NCBI RefSeq assembly: GCF_001666835.1
Contig: NZ_LZJF01000184.1
Location: forward strand, 1-64,000
Origin: Mycobacterium sp. E3251
GTDB taxonomy: Bacteria; Actinomycetota; Actinomycetes; Mycobacteriales; Mycobacteriaceae
Direction of reading: 5' to 3'
DNA: 64,000 nucleotides
Positions 41,978-50,256 of the stretch are shown piece after piece; the first letter of the stretch is position 1, and each line of letters opens with the position of its first letter. The notes below the pieces were generated by a model. That model saw only the letters and a program-made list of their open reading frames with translations. It did not search any database and had not been told where the DNA came from. Both the position numbers and the translations under genes were made by a program.

Positions 41978-44605
41978 ATGGCGGTCGTCGATGACTTGGC
42001 GTCGGGCATGGATTCGTCGGCGCCCAGTGAGGACTTCGGCCGTCAACCACCGCAGGATCTCGCGGCGGAGCAGGCGGTGCTGGGCGGCATGCTGCTGAGC
42101 AAGGACGCCATCGCCGATGTGCTGGAGCGGTTGCGGCCCGGCGACTTCTACCGCCCCGCGCACCAGAACGTTTACGACGCCATCTTGGACCTCTACGGCC
42201 GCGGCGAGCCTGCCGACGCGGTGACCGTGGCCGCGGAACTGGACCGCCGGGGGATGCTGCGCCGCATCGGCGGGGCGCCATACCTGCACACCCTGATTTC
42301 GACTGTGCCCACGGCGGCCAACGCGGGTTACTACGCGACCATCGTGGCCGAGAAGGCGCTGCTGCGCCGACTAGTGGAGGCCGGCACGCGCGTCGTGCAG
42401 TACGGCTACGCGGGCGCCGAGGGCGCCGACGTGGCCGAGGTGGTCGACCGAGCGCAGGCGGAGATCTACGAGGTTGCCGACCGGCGGACGACGGAGGATT
42501 TCGTTCCGCTGGAGGACCTGCTGCAGCCGACGATGGACGAGATCGACGCCATCGCCTCCAACGGCGGGGTGGCGCGCGGGGTGCCGACCGGCTTCACCGA
42601 ACTCGACGAGGTGACCAACGGTCTGCACGCCGGGCAGATGATCATCGTGGCGGCCAGGCCTGGCGTGGGCAAGGCACTCGCATTGGATACGCCGTTGCCC
42701 ACACCGACCGGCTGGACGACGATGGGCGATGTCGCGGTCGGTGATGAGTTGCTTGGCGCCGACGGACTGCCGACGCGGGTGGTGGCCGCCACCGAGGTGA
42801 TGCTGGGCCGGCCCTGTTACGAGGTGGAGTTCTCCGACGGGACGGTCATCGTCGCCGACGCGGAGCATCAGTGGCTGACCGAGACGCGCGCGTCCCGGAA
42901 GTCGGCGCAGGCGGCCGCCGTCGGCTACAACCGGTATAAGAATCAGCGCACCTTTGCGGCGGTGCGAACGACTGCCGAGATCGCCGACACCGTGCGCTGC
43001 AACACGCTGGACCGGCGGCTGAACCACAGCGTGGTCAACGCGCGCGCACTCGACCTGCCGGATCGCGAATTGCTGGTTCCCGCATACACTCTCGGTGCCT
43101 GGCTCGGCGACGGCACCAGCGCCGCGGCCCAGATCACCACGGCCGATCCCGAGCTCATTATGCGGATCGAAGCCGACGGCTTCGTCGCGGTCCCATCGAG
43201 CTCCGCTCGATACCGTTACCAACTGCGCCTTCCCGCTGATGCCGAGCCGGCTCCTCGGCAGTGCGTGGTATGCGGCAAGGATTTCACCCCCCACACCAGC
43301 CAGGTGCGGACTTGCGGACGCTCATGCGGTGGCCGCGCACGGTTTGTCTCCGCTCCCGTGCCGGTTCCCACGTGCGTGCGCTGCGGCGGGCCCTCCTGCG
43401 GGCTGCGGTTGTGCCAGAGCTGCCACAACGCCGTGGGGACGTTGCAGGCGCGGCTGCGGACGCTCGGAGTGCTCGGAAACAAGCACATTCCGATGGACTA
43501 CCTGCGGGCATCCGAGACGCAGCGACGCGCGCTGCTCGCCGGTCTACTCGACACCGACGGGACCGTGACGGGTGGCGGGGCCGTTCAGTTTGCCGTTACC
43601 AACCAGCGGCTGGCGTGCGATGTCGCCGAGCTGATCGTGAGCCTCGGCTATCGTTGCCAAACTTCGACCAAGCGAGTGCGAGGCCGCAGCGAATCGTCCA
43701 GCATCGCCTACACGCTGACGTTCTCCACCGACGACGCGGTGTTCGCGCTACCGCGAAAGGCTATGCTGCACAAGGAGCGCCGGGCCGCGACCGGAACCGC
43801 CCGCACCGGATCGCGCTTCATCGTGGATGTCCGCCCAATCAACAGCGTTCCCGTGCGGTGCGTCGAAGTGGACAACGACAGCCACCTGTACCTGGCGAGC
43901 AACGCCATGATTCCGACCCATAACTCGACACTGGGATTGGATTTTTTGCGGTCCTGCTCGATCAAGCACCGGCTGGCCAGCGTCATCTTCTCGCTGGAAA
44001 TGAGCAAGTCCGAGATCGTCATGCGGCTGCTCTCGGCGGAGGCGAAGATCAAACTCGCCGACATGCGTTCCGGGCGCATGAGCGACGACGACTGGACGCG
44101 CCTGGCGCGCCGGATGAGCGAAATCAGCGAGGCGCCACTGTATATCGATGACTCGCCGAACCTGACGATGATGGAGATCCGCGCCAAGGCGCGCCGGCTG
44201 AAGCAGAAGGCCGACCTGCGTCTGGTGGTCGTCGACTACCTGCAGCTGATGTCGTCGGGAAAGAAGGTCGAGTCGCGCCAACTCGAGGTGTCCGAATTCT
44301 CGCGCCAACTCAAGCTGTTGGCCAAGGAGCTCGAGGTGCCGGTGGTGGCGATCAGCCAGCTGAACCGTGGTCCCGAGCAGCGCACCGACAAGAAGCCGAT
44401 GCTGTCCGACCTCCGTGAGTCGGGATCGCTGGAGCAGGACGCCGACATGGTGATCCTGCTGAACCGGCCGGACGCCTTCGAGCGGGACGATCCGCGCGGG
44501 GGAGAGGCGGATTTCATTCTGGCCAAACACCGTAACGGCCCGACCAAGACAGTCACCGTCGCGCACCAGCTGCACTTGTCGCGGTTCTCCAACATGGCGC
44601 GGTAG
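41978..44605 (+). CDS. dnaB: Replicative DNA helicase DnaB with in-frame intein
   Basis: 875-residue precursor from ATG 41978, with GGGGAGGAGGG about 6 bases upstream (GTG 41957 lies before that site). Extein residues 1-232 hold the N-terminal DnaB domain (PPQDLAAEQAVLGGMLLSKDAI) and run to Walker A (ARPGVGK). The intein interrupts Walker A after that Lys. The C-extein resumes STLGLDFLRSCS and contains the RecA-like core, VVVDYLQLMSS (Walker B) and ISQLNRGPEQR. The mature helicase is about 458 residues and a hexameric ring. Splicing must be accurate for viability. Confidence 0.97.
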   Translation: MAVVDDLASGMDSSAPSEDFGRQPPQDLAAEQAVLGGMLLSKDAIADVLERLRPGDFYRPAHQNVYDAILDLYGRGEPADAVTVAAELDRRGMLRRIGGAPYLHTLISTVPTAANAGYYATIVAEKALLRRLVEAGTRVVQYGYAGAEGADVAEVVDRAQAEIYEVADRRTTEDFVPLEDLLQPTMDEIDAIASNGGVARGVPTGFTELDEVTNGLHAGQMIIVAARPGVGKALALDTPLPTPTGWTTMGDVAVGDELLGADGLPTRVVAATEVMLGRPCYEVEFSDGTVIVADAEHQWLTETRASRKSAQAAAVGYNRYKNQRTFAAVRTTAEIADTVRCNTLDRRLNHSVVNARALDLPDRELLVPAYTLGAWLGDGTSAAAQITTADPELIMRIEADGFVAVPSSSARYRYQLRLPADAEPAPRQCVVCGKDFTPHTSQVRTCGRSCGGRARFVSAPVPVPTCVRCGGPSCGLRLCQSCHNAVGTLQARLRTLGVLGNKHIPMDYLRASETQRRALLAGLLDTDGTVTGGGAVQFAVTNQRLACDVAELIVSLGYRCQTSTKRVRGRSESSSIAYTLTFSTDDAVFALPRKAMLHKERRAATGTARTGSRFIVDVRPINSVPVRCVEVDNDSHLYLASNAMIPTHNSTLGLDFLRSCSIKHRLASVIFSLEMSKSEIVMRLLSAEAKIKLADMRSGRMSDDDWTRLARRMSEISEAPLYIDDSPNLTMMEIRAKARRLKQKADLRLVVVDYLQLMSSGKKVESRQLEVSEFSRQLKLLAKELEVPVVAISQLNRGPEQRTDKKPMLSDLRESGSLEQDADMVILLNRPDAFERDDPRGGEADFILAKHRNGPTKTVTVAHQLHLSRFSNMAR
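42674..43924 (+). other. DnaB intein, 417 residues, class 3 type with LAGLIDADG endonuclease
   Basis: It begins with Ala (ALALDTPLPTPTG), lacking the usual Cys/Ser nucleophile, and ends PTHN before Ser. The class 3 triplet is present: Trp299 (EHQW, block B), Cys628 (VRCVEVD, block F) and Thr647 (PTHN, block G), all in precursor numbering. Dodecapeptides TLGAWLGDGTSA (about 371-382) and LLAGLLDTDGTV (519-530) mark the homing endonuclease. Between them lie two Cys clusters (429-450 and 466-482). The insertion site and Ala1 match those recalled for the M. tuberculosis DnaB intein (416 residues). Confidence 0.93.
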
Positions 44606-44856
44606 GGCGCCGCGGCGCTCGGGGTCTCACGGAACATTTCGGAATCTCGCTGCTGGTGTTCGGCGGAGTCGACAGGTCATTGAAAGCATTCACGGAGCGC
44701 CCGCGCGTCAGGCGGATTGCAGGTCACTGCGACGGGGTGGCTCTGCCAGTACCTGTATCGCCAGGATCTTCCTGCTGCCCGGAAGGGCGGCCTAATTTGT
44801 TGTGACCGGTTCGCTGCTGAGCGAAGCGCCGCGCAACGAATGATGGAAGGCGACGC

Positions 44857-45660
44857 ATGTCCGATGACCAATTCACCACGCATACCGGGCTTTTCGATCT
44901 GACCGGGAAGAACGCCCTCGTCACCGGTGGCACCAGGGGGATCGGAATGATGATAGCCCGCGGGCTTCTCCAAGCAGGTGCCCGCGTGATCATCAGCTCA
45001 CGCAACGCGGACGCTTGCGCGGAGGCACAACAGCTGCTGTCCGAGTTCGGCGAGGTGCAGGCGATCCCCGCCGACCTGTCCAGGCACGACGAGTGTCAGC
45101 GTCTCGCCGACGTCGTCACCATGGGCTCCGACCGCCTAGACATCCTCGTCAACAACGCGGGGGCGATGTGGCGTGAGCCGCTGGCGACTTTCCCCGACGA
45201 GGCCTGGGATACCGTCATCGACCTCAACCTGAAATCGCCGTTCTGGCTGGTGCAGGCTCTGCTACCCGCGCTACTCAGCGCGGGCACCCCCGACGACCCC
45301 GCGCGGATCATCAACATCGGCAGCATCGCTGCCATCCACGTCGCGCAGTCGCCCAACTACTCGTACGCCAGCAGCAAAGCAGCACTGCATCAGCTCACCC
45401 GGGTGCTCGCCAGGGAACTCGGACCCCAGCACGTGACGGTGAATGCGGTAGCGCCAGGAGCATTTCCGTCTCAGATGATGGCGACCACACTCGATGCGAT
45501 GGGCGATACGATCGCGGCGTCGGCCCCCCTGCGCCGGCTCGGCCGCGACGACGACATGGCAGGTGTCGCCGTCTTCCTCGCCAGCAGGGCTGGGGCCTAT
45601 CTGACGGGCGCGATCGTCCCGGTCGACGGCGGCATAGCCACGACCGCGTCCGGCACGTAA
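44857..45660 (+). CDS. Short-chain dehydrogenase/reductase
   Basis: 267 residues of classical SDR. The cofactor motif is TGGTRGIG, then NNAGAMW, catalytic Ser in NIGSIAA, and YASSK (Tyr-x-x-x-Lys). The C-terminus LTGAIVPVDGG is standard for the FabG-like subgroup. The substrate is unknown. GGAAGG lies upstream of the ATG. It is followed by an XRE-type regulator in the same direction, a frequent pairing for regulated SDRs. The 251-base space between dnaB and this gene holds no supported gene. Confidence 0.92.
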   Translation: MSDDQFTTHTGLFDLTGKNALVTGGTRGIGMMIARGLLQAGARVIISSRNADACAEAQQLLSEFGEVQAIPADLSRHDECQRLADVVTMGSDRLDILVNNAGAMWREPLATFPDEAWDTVIDLNLKSPFWLVQALLPALLSAGTPDDPARIINIGSIAAIHVAQSPNYSYASSKAALHQLTRVLARELGPQHVTVNAVAPGAFPSQMMATTLDAMGDTIAASAPLRRLGRDDDMAGVAVFLASRAGAYLTGAIVPVDGGIATTASGT

Positions 45661-45763
45661 GCGTGCACGCGGGCTGCCGTGGACACCGGAGCCACGGGCA
45701 GCGCAGTCACCGGGGCACCCGCAGGACCTCCCTTCGGTTGCGGGGCTGCCCTACGGTGAGGAA

Positions 45764-46657
45764 ATGGCCACGACGGATTTGCGCACCGAGATCCGGGAGT
45801 TTCTCAGCTCGCGTCGCGCCCGCATCGCACCCGAACAGACGACCCTGCCCGCGTACGGCGGCAACCGCCGGGTTAAAGGTCTGCGGCGCGAGGAGGTAGC
45901 GCTGCTAGCAGGGATATCGGTCGATTACTACGTGCGATTGGAGCGCGGCGGCCTCACGAGCGCCTCCCCCGGCGTGCTCGACGCGGTGGCTTCTGCCTTG
46001 CAGCTCGACGAGGCGGAGCGTCTGCACCTGTTTCACCTGGCGCGTCGATCCGGGAATCCCAGCGGTACGCGCCGTCGCAAGGCGGACGTGACGGTGCGCC
46101 CGGCGCTACAACAGGTGCTTGACGCCATCACCGATGCACCAGCATGGATCCGCAACGCCCGCTTCGACGTGCTCGCCATGAATCAACTTGCCCGCGCGCT
46201 GTATTCACCGGTGCTGGCCGGTCCCCGACGGCCCGCGAACATGGCGCGGTTCGTGTATCTAGATCCCGAGGCGGCAAGATCTCTCTTCGTCGACTACGAC
46301 CAGATCGTTTGTGATGTCGCGGCGAAGCTACGCATGGAAGCCGGCCGCAATCCGCACGACGACGAGCTGATCGCCCTAGTCGGCGAACTCTCAACGTGCA
46401 GTGAGCTATTCCGGCGGCGGTGGGCATCTCATGATGTGCGGGTACTGCGGTCCGGACGCAAGCGTGTGCACCACCCGATCGTCGGCCGGCTCGACCTGGA
46501 CTACGAGTCCATGGAACTGGCCGCCGAACCCGACCTGCACCTCAACGTCTACACCGCAGCCGCGGGCACGCCGACCGCTGACGGTCTAGCCGTCCTGGCA
46601 TCGTGGGCGGCGAGTCAAAAGACTCTCGCGACTGAGCTTTTGATGCCCAACGGATAG
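45764..46657 (+). CDS. Helix-turn-helix regulator with MmyB-like ligand-binding domain
   Basis: 297 residues. The N-terminal HTH (about 5-75) reads RVKGLRREEVALLAGISVDYYVRLERGGLTSASPGVLDAVASAL, typical of actinobacterial XRE regulators. The C-terminal MmyB-like PAS-type domain starts LDAITDAPAWIRNARFDVLAMNQLARALYSPVL and has YDQIVCDVAAKLRMEAGRNPHDDELIALVGELS. Relatives bind fatty acids or other lipophilic ligands. It most likely controls the preceding SDR gene (about 100 bases upstream). Confidence 0.92.
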   Translation: MATTDLRTEIREFLSSRRARIAPEQTTLPAYGGNRRVKGLRREEVALLAGISVDYYVRLERGGLTSASPGVLDAVASALQLDEAERLHLFHLARRSGNPSGTRRRKADVTVRPALQQVLDAITDAPAWIRNARFDVLAMNQLARALYSPVLAGPRRPANMARFVYLDPEAARSLFVDYDQIVCDVAAKLRMEAGRNPHDDELIALVGELSTCSELFRRRWASHDVRVLRSGRKRVHHPIVGRLDLDYESMELAAEPDLHLNVYTAAAGTPTADGLAVLASWAASQKTLATELLMPNG

Positions 46658-46787
46658 TTGAACAATGTGGTTGAGCAAGTCTGCTAGGCCCTAGTGACCT
46701 TAGGGCGTGGTCTCGGTGGTGCGCGTCCGGGAACTTGTCGGAGGCTGCGTGCATGCTGGTGCGCAACCACGACGAAAGGGAACGGCG

Positions 46788-47270
46788 ATGTGCTGGCAAT
46801 GCGACAATCCAGACGGCACAACCGAGCAATACCTGGACGCACTGCGTGCAATCATGCGCGAACGCGGTTGGGCGGTTCAGTATGTCGAGAGCGAAAATAG
46901 ACCGTTCGCCTACACGGTCGGGCTACACGATCGAGGGCTACCAGAGTTATTGATGACAGGTTTGCCCGCCGACACGGCTTGTCGCGTGCTGAATTCCATT
47001 GCTCACATGATCGTCGACGACCACACCGTGCTGGCACCGGCGATGCACATCGACTACCAAGACAGGTTTCTTATCGAGGTGGTCGAGGTCGAGCATCCCG
47101 ACGTCCACTTGAAGTTCGCGGTCGAATTCTTCGGCCCACGGGTTCGTGCCCTGCAATTGGTTTGGGCTGACGAGAAGGGCCGTTGGCCTTGGGATGCGCG
47201 GTGGGGACATGGCCGGCGTCGGCAGCCGGTCCTCGGCGTTCGCGCAGCTTGGCCAAGCTCGGCCGCCTAA
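46788..47270 (+). CDS. DUF4262 protein
   Basis: 160 residues from ATG 46788. It starts MCWQCDNPDGTTEQYLDAL, the family's N-terminal CxxC, then AVQYVESENRPFAYTVGLHDRGLPELLMTGL and FGPRVRALQLVWADEKGRWPWD. DUF4262 proteins are common in actinobacteria and have no assigned function. The C-terminus (RRQPVLGVRAAWPSSAA) continues past the conserved core. A weak AAAGGGA site precedes the ATG. Confidence 0.9.
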   Translation: MCWQCDNPDGTTEQYLDALRAIMRERGWAVQYVESENRPFAYTVGLHDRGLPELLMTGLPADTACRVLNSIAHMIVDDHTVLAPAMHIDYQDRFLIEVVEVEHPDVHLKFAVEFFGPRVRALQLVWADEKGRWPWDARWGHGRRRQPVLGVRAAWPSSAA

Positions 47271-47432
47271 CCGTGGCCGCCAGCACCTGCAGTCGGCAAG
47301 CAGAAATTCCGCGCGTTTTGCTGCACCACCGCAGCAGCCGCTTGGGATGGTCAATCACACAGGCAATCAAGGTGTTTCGGGCCCGTGCGCCCGCTGACGC
47401 GGGCCGACTGCATACCGTCCCCGCGGGGCCGG

Positions 47433-48464
47433 TCAGCGGAAGCGGATGTTCAACGTCGCCAAGCCGAAGATTTTGCGGCCACCGGATTTAGCGCCGACGA
47501 TGATCACACCGGCGCGGGTCTCCGGGTCCAGCGACTTGATCCGGCCGCTGTATTCGATGTCCGCACCGCCGGCGGCCGACACGACAGCGGGCTGCGACAA
47601 TCGCACCGCATAGCGGGTCACCGCACCGGGGTCGCCCGACCATGCGGAGGCGAACGCGGCACCCAAACCCATGGTGAGCATGCCGTGGGCGATCACATCG
47701 GGCTGGCCTGCCAGCTTGGCGACGTTCTCGTCCCAGTGCAGCGGGTTGGCGTCGCCGGCCACGCCGGCATAGTTCACCAGGTCGCCGCGGGACAGCCGGG
47801 CGTGGTGCACCGGCAGCTCATCGCCGACCTTGAGGTCCTCGAAGCAGGGCGTGCCCGGGATGCGTTGCGTGCCGCCCTGAGCTATCCGCACGTCGGCCTC
47901 GGGACGTTCCGTCTTGCGGTATGCCGCTTCGGAGGTATCGATCCCGGCGAGATTCACGTCGTGCATCACCACGTTCTCCGCGGCAGTCAGCATCGCTGGA
48001 TCGACGTCGTCCGCGGTGACTCCGACGACCGTCGTGTGCATGGTGTGCACCCGTTCGCCGGCCGAGTCCGTGAACGTGTTGGTCACAGTGATCAGATCCC
48101 TGCCGGCGATTCTGCGCACCGATGACAGCTCGACGTCAGTGTGCAGTTCATCGCCGGCCACGATCGGCCGGTGCTGCTCGAAGACTTCTTCGGTCTGGAG
48201 GTACATGTCGTAACCGACGACCACCGATTCGAACAGGTGCCGGTTGGCGACCATGCCGGGGATCGACGTGAACGTCAGCGGCGCCACCAGGCCCGAATAG
48301 CCGAGTTTCGCGGCGGCCGCGACATCCCAGTGCGCGGGGTGATAGTCCTGCACCGCGCGCGCATACTCGCGCACCTTCTCAGAGGAGACCCGGTAGCTGT
48401 CGTCGACTCGGTAGTAGTGGCCGACGCGTGATTCGAGCGTTGACTTTTCTGCTGCTGCGGTCAT
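47433..48464 (-). CDS. Fused two-hot-dog (3R)-hydroxyacyl dehydratase (HadA/HadB- or MaoC-like)
   Basis: 343 residues from ATG 48464 (MTAAAEKST). The N-terminal half (about 10-165) resembles the HadA/HadC-type dehydratase (SSEKVREYARAVQDYHPAHWD), and the C-terminal half is a MaoC/HadB-type domain with the active-site motif GDANPLHWDENVAKLAG containing Asp and His. Such double hot-dog enzymes dehydrate (3R)-hydroxyacyl-thioesters in fatty-acid or mycolate metabolism. NCBI-type names for similar proteins use HadA/HadB fusion; substrate is inferred. The in-frame start at 48509 is not favoured. Confidence 0.88.
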   Translation of the reverse strand: MTAAAEKSTLESRVGHYYRVDDSYRVSSEKVREYARAVQDYHPAHWDVAAAAKLGYSGLVAPLTFTSIPGMVANRHLFESVVVGYDMYLQTEEVFEQHRPIVAGDELHTDVELSSVRRIAGRDLITVTNTFTDSAGERVHTMHTTVVGVTADDVDPAMLTAAENVVMHDVNLAGIDTSEAAYRKTERPEADVRIAQGGTQRIPGTPCFEDLKVGDELPVHHARLSRGDLVNYAGVAGDANPLHWDENVAKLAGQPDVIAHGMLTMGLGAAFASAWSGDPGAVTRYAVRLSQPAVVSAAGGADIEYSGRIKSLDPETRAGVIIVGAKSGGRKIFGLATLNIRFR

Positions 48465-48600
48465 GAATTGCTCAACTTTTCTATCGCCCGGTTCGCGGCG
48501 GCCGACCAAGGCACCCTAACGTGCCGACATCCAGCCGGTAACGCCGCTGTGGAGCACCGGCCGGCTGCCGGCCATTATGCGGCCCGTAGCGTCTCCGACC

Positions 48601-48927
48601 ATGACCGTTTATGCCCTGAACCTCTTTAATATCGCCGACGCCGACGAGTACCGCGCATACTCACGCCGGTCACCCGCCGAGGTGGCGAGGCACGGCGGTC
48701 GGGTCGTCGCGCTCGGGAGCTTCCAGCATGCGGTTGTCGGCGACATCGAGCCGCGGCAAGTCCTGGTACTCGTGGAATGGGAATCACGCGAGGCGTTCGA
48801 CAACTACTGCAACGACCCGGAAATCGCCGATCTGCATCCGCATCGTGAGAACGGATCATCGGGATACGTTTGGCACCTATTCGACCGCCTCGACGACCTC
48901 AGGCCGATCCTGAACGCGGCTCGTTAG
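48601..48927 (+). CDS. DUF1330-like small alpha/beta barrel protein
   Basis: 108 residues from ATG 48601. It is a ferredoxin-like dimeric alpha-beta barrel: VYALNLFNIADADEYRAYSRRSPAEVARHGGRVVALGSF and VLVEWESREAFDNYCNDPEIADL, typical of DUF1330/NIPSNAP-like proteins. Such proteins are often small oxygenase-like enzymes or unknowns. It is divergent from the dehydratase gene. Confidence 0.83.
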   Translation: MTVYALNLFNIADADEYRAYSRRSPAEVARHGGRVVALGSFQHAVVGDIEPRQVLVLVEWESREAFDNYCNDPEIADLHPHRENGSSGYVWHLFDRLDDLRPILNAAR

Positions 48928-48958
48928 CCGAAGCCGGGAACGCATCGGGTGGTCGGCG

Positions 48959-49537
48959 CTACAGCTGATCCTTAGCGGGAGCACAGACGGTCCACCGTCC
49001 TTCTTCCTTGCGGAAGTACATAGTCTGCGAGTGGTTGTCCTGGAACAGGAGGTTTGCAGACGCCGCGTTGCCGCGCACCACGACCCCCCCGATCTTGAAT
49101 TTTGGTTTGTCCGCGTTGGCCACCTCGCCTCCCGGGTCTGCTACGGAATCCAGATACGGCTCGGCTTCCTCGCGGCACATGAGCCCGGCGATTTCTTGCG
49201 GATTACCCTTGCTGACCGATTCGGAGAAGGCGTTGATCAACGCTTTGATCTTGGTGGAGTCGCTGTTGTGGTAGTGGTGGTACGCCGCGATGGTCGCGAT
49301 GCCGCCGCCGACGGCGATCACGATGACCGCGAGCGCGGCATACAACCAGCCGTTTCTACGTCGGCGCGGCGGCGCAGGCGGGGGTGGCCCCCACCAGCCG
49401 CCGGCCGGCGGTGCCCACGGCCCGGGCTGCGGTGTGGGCGCCCCATATATCGGTTGCGGTAGGGGCGGCGGCCCATAGGGCGGCTGTGGCGGCCAGGACG
49501 CTCCGCCGGGCGGGTTACCGTGATTGGGCGTTGTCAT
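48959..49537 (-). CDS. Pro-rich single-pass membrane protein with small extracytoplasmic domain
   Basis: 192 residues. The first ~58 are Pro/Gly/Trp-rich (GGWWGPPPPAPP), followed by RRRR and one membrane helix (about 64-86, LYAALAVIVIAVGGGIATIAAY). The last ~105 residues look like the DUF4878/NTF2-like fold found at the membrane surface of mycobacteria (STKIKALINAFSESVSKGNPQEIAGLMC). Two Cys (in LMCREE and VCAPAK) may pair. It lies just after the immunity-like gene (8-base gap), so it may be in the same transcript. Confidence 0.8.
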   Translation of the reverse strand: MTTPNHGNPPGGASWPPQPPYGPPPLPQPIYGAPTPQPGPWAPPAGGWWGPPPPAPPRRRRNGWLYAALAVIVIAVGGGIATIAAYHHYHNSDSTKIKALINAFSESVSKGNPQEIAGLMCREEAEPYLDSVADPGGEVANADKPKFKIGGVVVRGNAASANLLFQDNHSQTMYFRKEEGRWTVCAPAKDQL

Positions 49538-49545
49538 ATTGGGGC

Positions 49546-50256
49546 TCAGTCGATTTCATCGAATTGGGCGGTCATGGTCTCATCAAGCAGTGTGCCGAAA
49601 TCCTCTGGGTCCTCGGGCACCCCGCCGTAGACGGTGACGGCCTGACCGGGGGGAAGGTCGGGTGAGAGGCATACGTGTGAGCCCGCGGTGGTGGCCAGGA
49701 GCAGCAGGCGCGTGGGGTCTACCGCGTCTCGCGGCCAGTTGGATTCCGGTAGCCCCTCTGGGCACCCCAGGTATTCGGCGTAGGTCTGCAGGTGCCGAGG
49801 TTGAATGGGGCCGTTGGACATCCAGTCGGGGCCGACGAAGCCTGCGTGCGTCTCGCGGTAGAAGCGGCGCACGACGTCGGGGATCGCTTCGGCGAACCGC
49901 AACTCGGTGGTGTTGCACAGCGCCGGGTCCCAGCCGATCCAGCAGACGACATGCCGCCGGCCGGCGTCGTAATGCTCGATGGCGTAGACCAGGACCGCTT
50001 CCCCCATGACGTGGCCGAGTCGGACGTCCGCGAGTTCGGTCTGGAATGCGCGGGCAAAGGTGGGAACCAGGTCCAGAAAGTCGTTGTTCCACAGCGACAC
50101 CGCTGCCACGCGCCGGGCTTCCGCCGCATCGGACTGCGCGATCGGCCGCCAGGATTCCGGCACATCGGCAGTGCGTCCGATTTCGGCGAGGATGACCGGC
50201 TCGGAGTGGGTGACCCTTCCGAGAATCGCTTCGATTTCCGTGATTTCCACTGTCAT
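49546..50256 (-). CDS. Unknown protein, candidate immunity partner of the adjacent secreted HNH protein
   Basis: 236 residues, no signal peptide or helix. It starts MTVEITEIEAILGRVTHSE, then PESWRPIAQSDAAEARRVAAVSLWNNDFLDLVPTFARAF, HVVCWIGWDP and a C-terminal EDPEDFGTLLDETM that recalls the acidic end of SUKH/SMI1-like proteins. I cannot assign a family with certainty. Its ATG overlaps the HNH gene stop (ATGA at 50253-50256), the toxin-then-immunity order. The immunity role is inferred from position. Confidence 0.6.
   Translation of the reverse strand: MTVEITEIEAILGRVTHSEPVILAEIGRTADVPESWRPIAQSDAAEARRVAAVSLWNNDFLDLVPTFARAFQTELADVRLGHVMGEAVLVYAIEHYDAGRRHVVCWIGWDPALCNTTELRFAEAIPDVVRRFYRETHAGFVGPDWMSNGPIQPRHLQTYAEYLGCPEGLPESNWPRDAVDPTRLLLLATTAGSHVCLSPDLPPGQAVTVYGGVPEDPEDFGTLLDETMTAQFDEID

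Noticed and set aside
44607..44618. Palindrome GCGCCGCGGCGC after dnaB
   Set aside because: No loop or T run; GC-rich chance palindrome.
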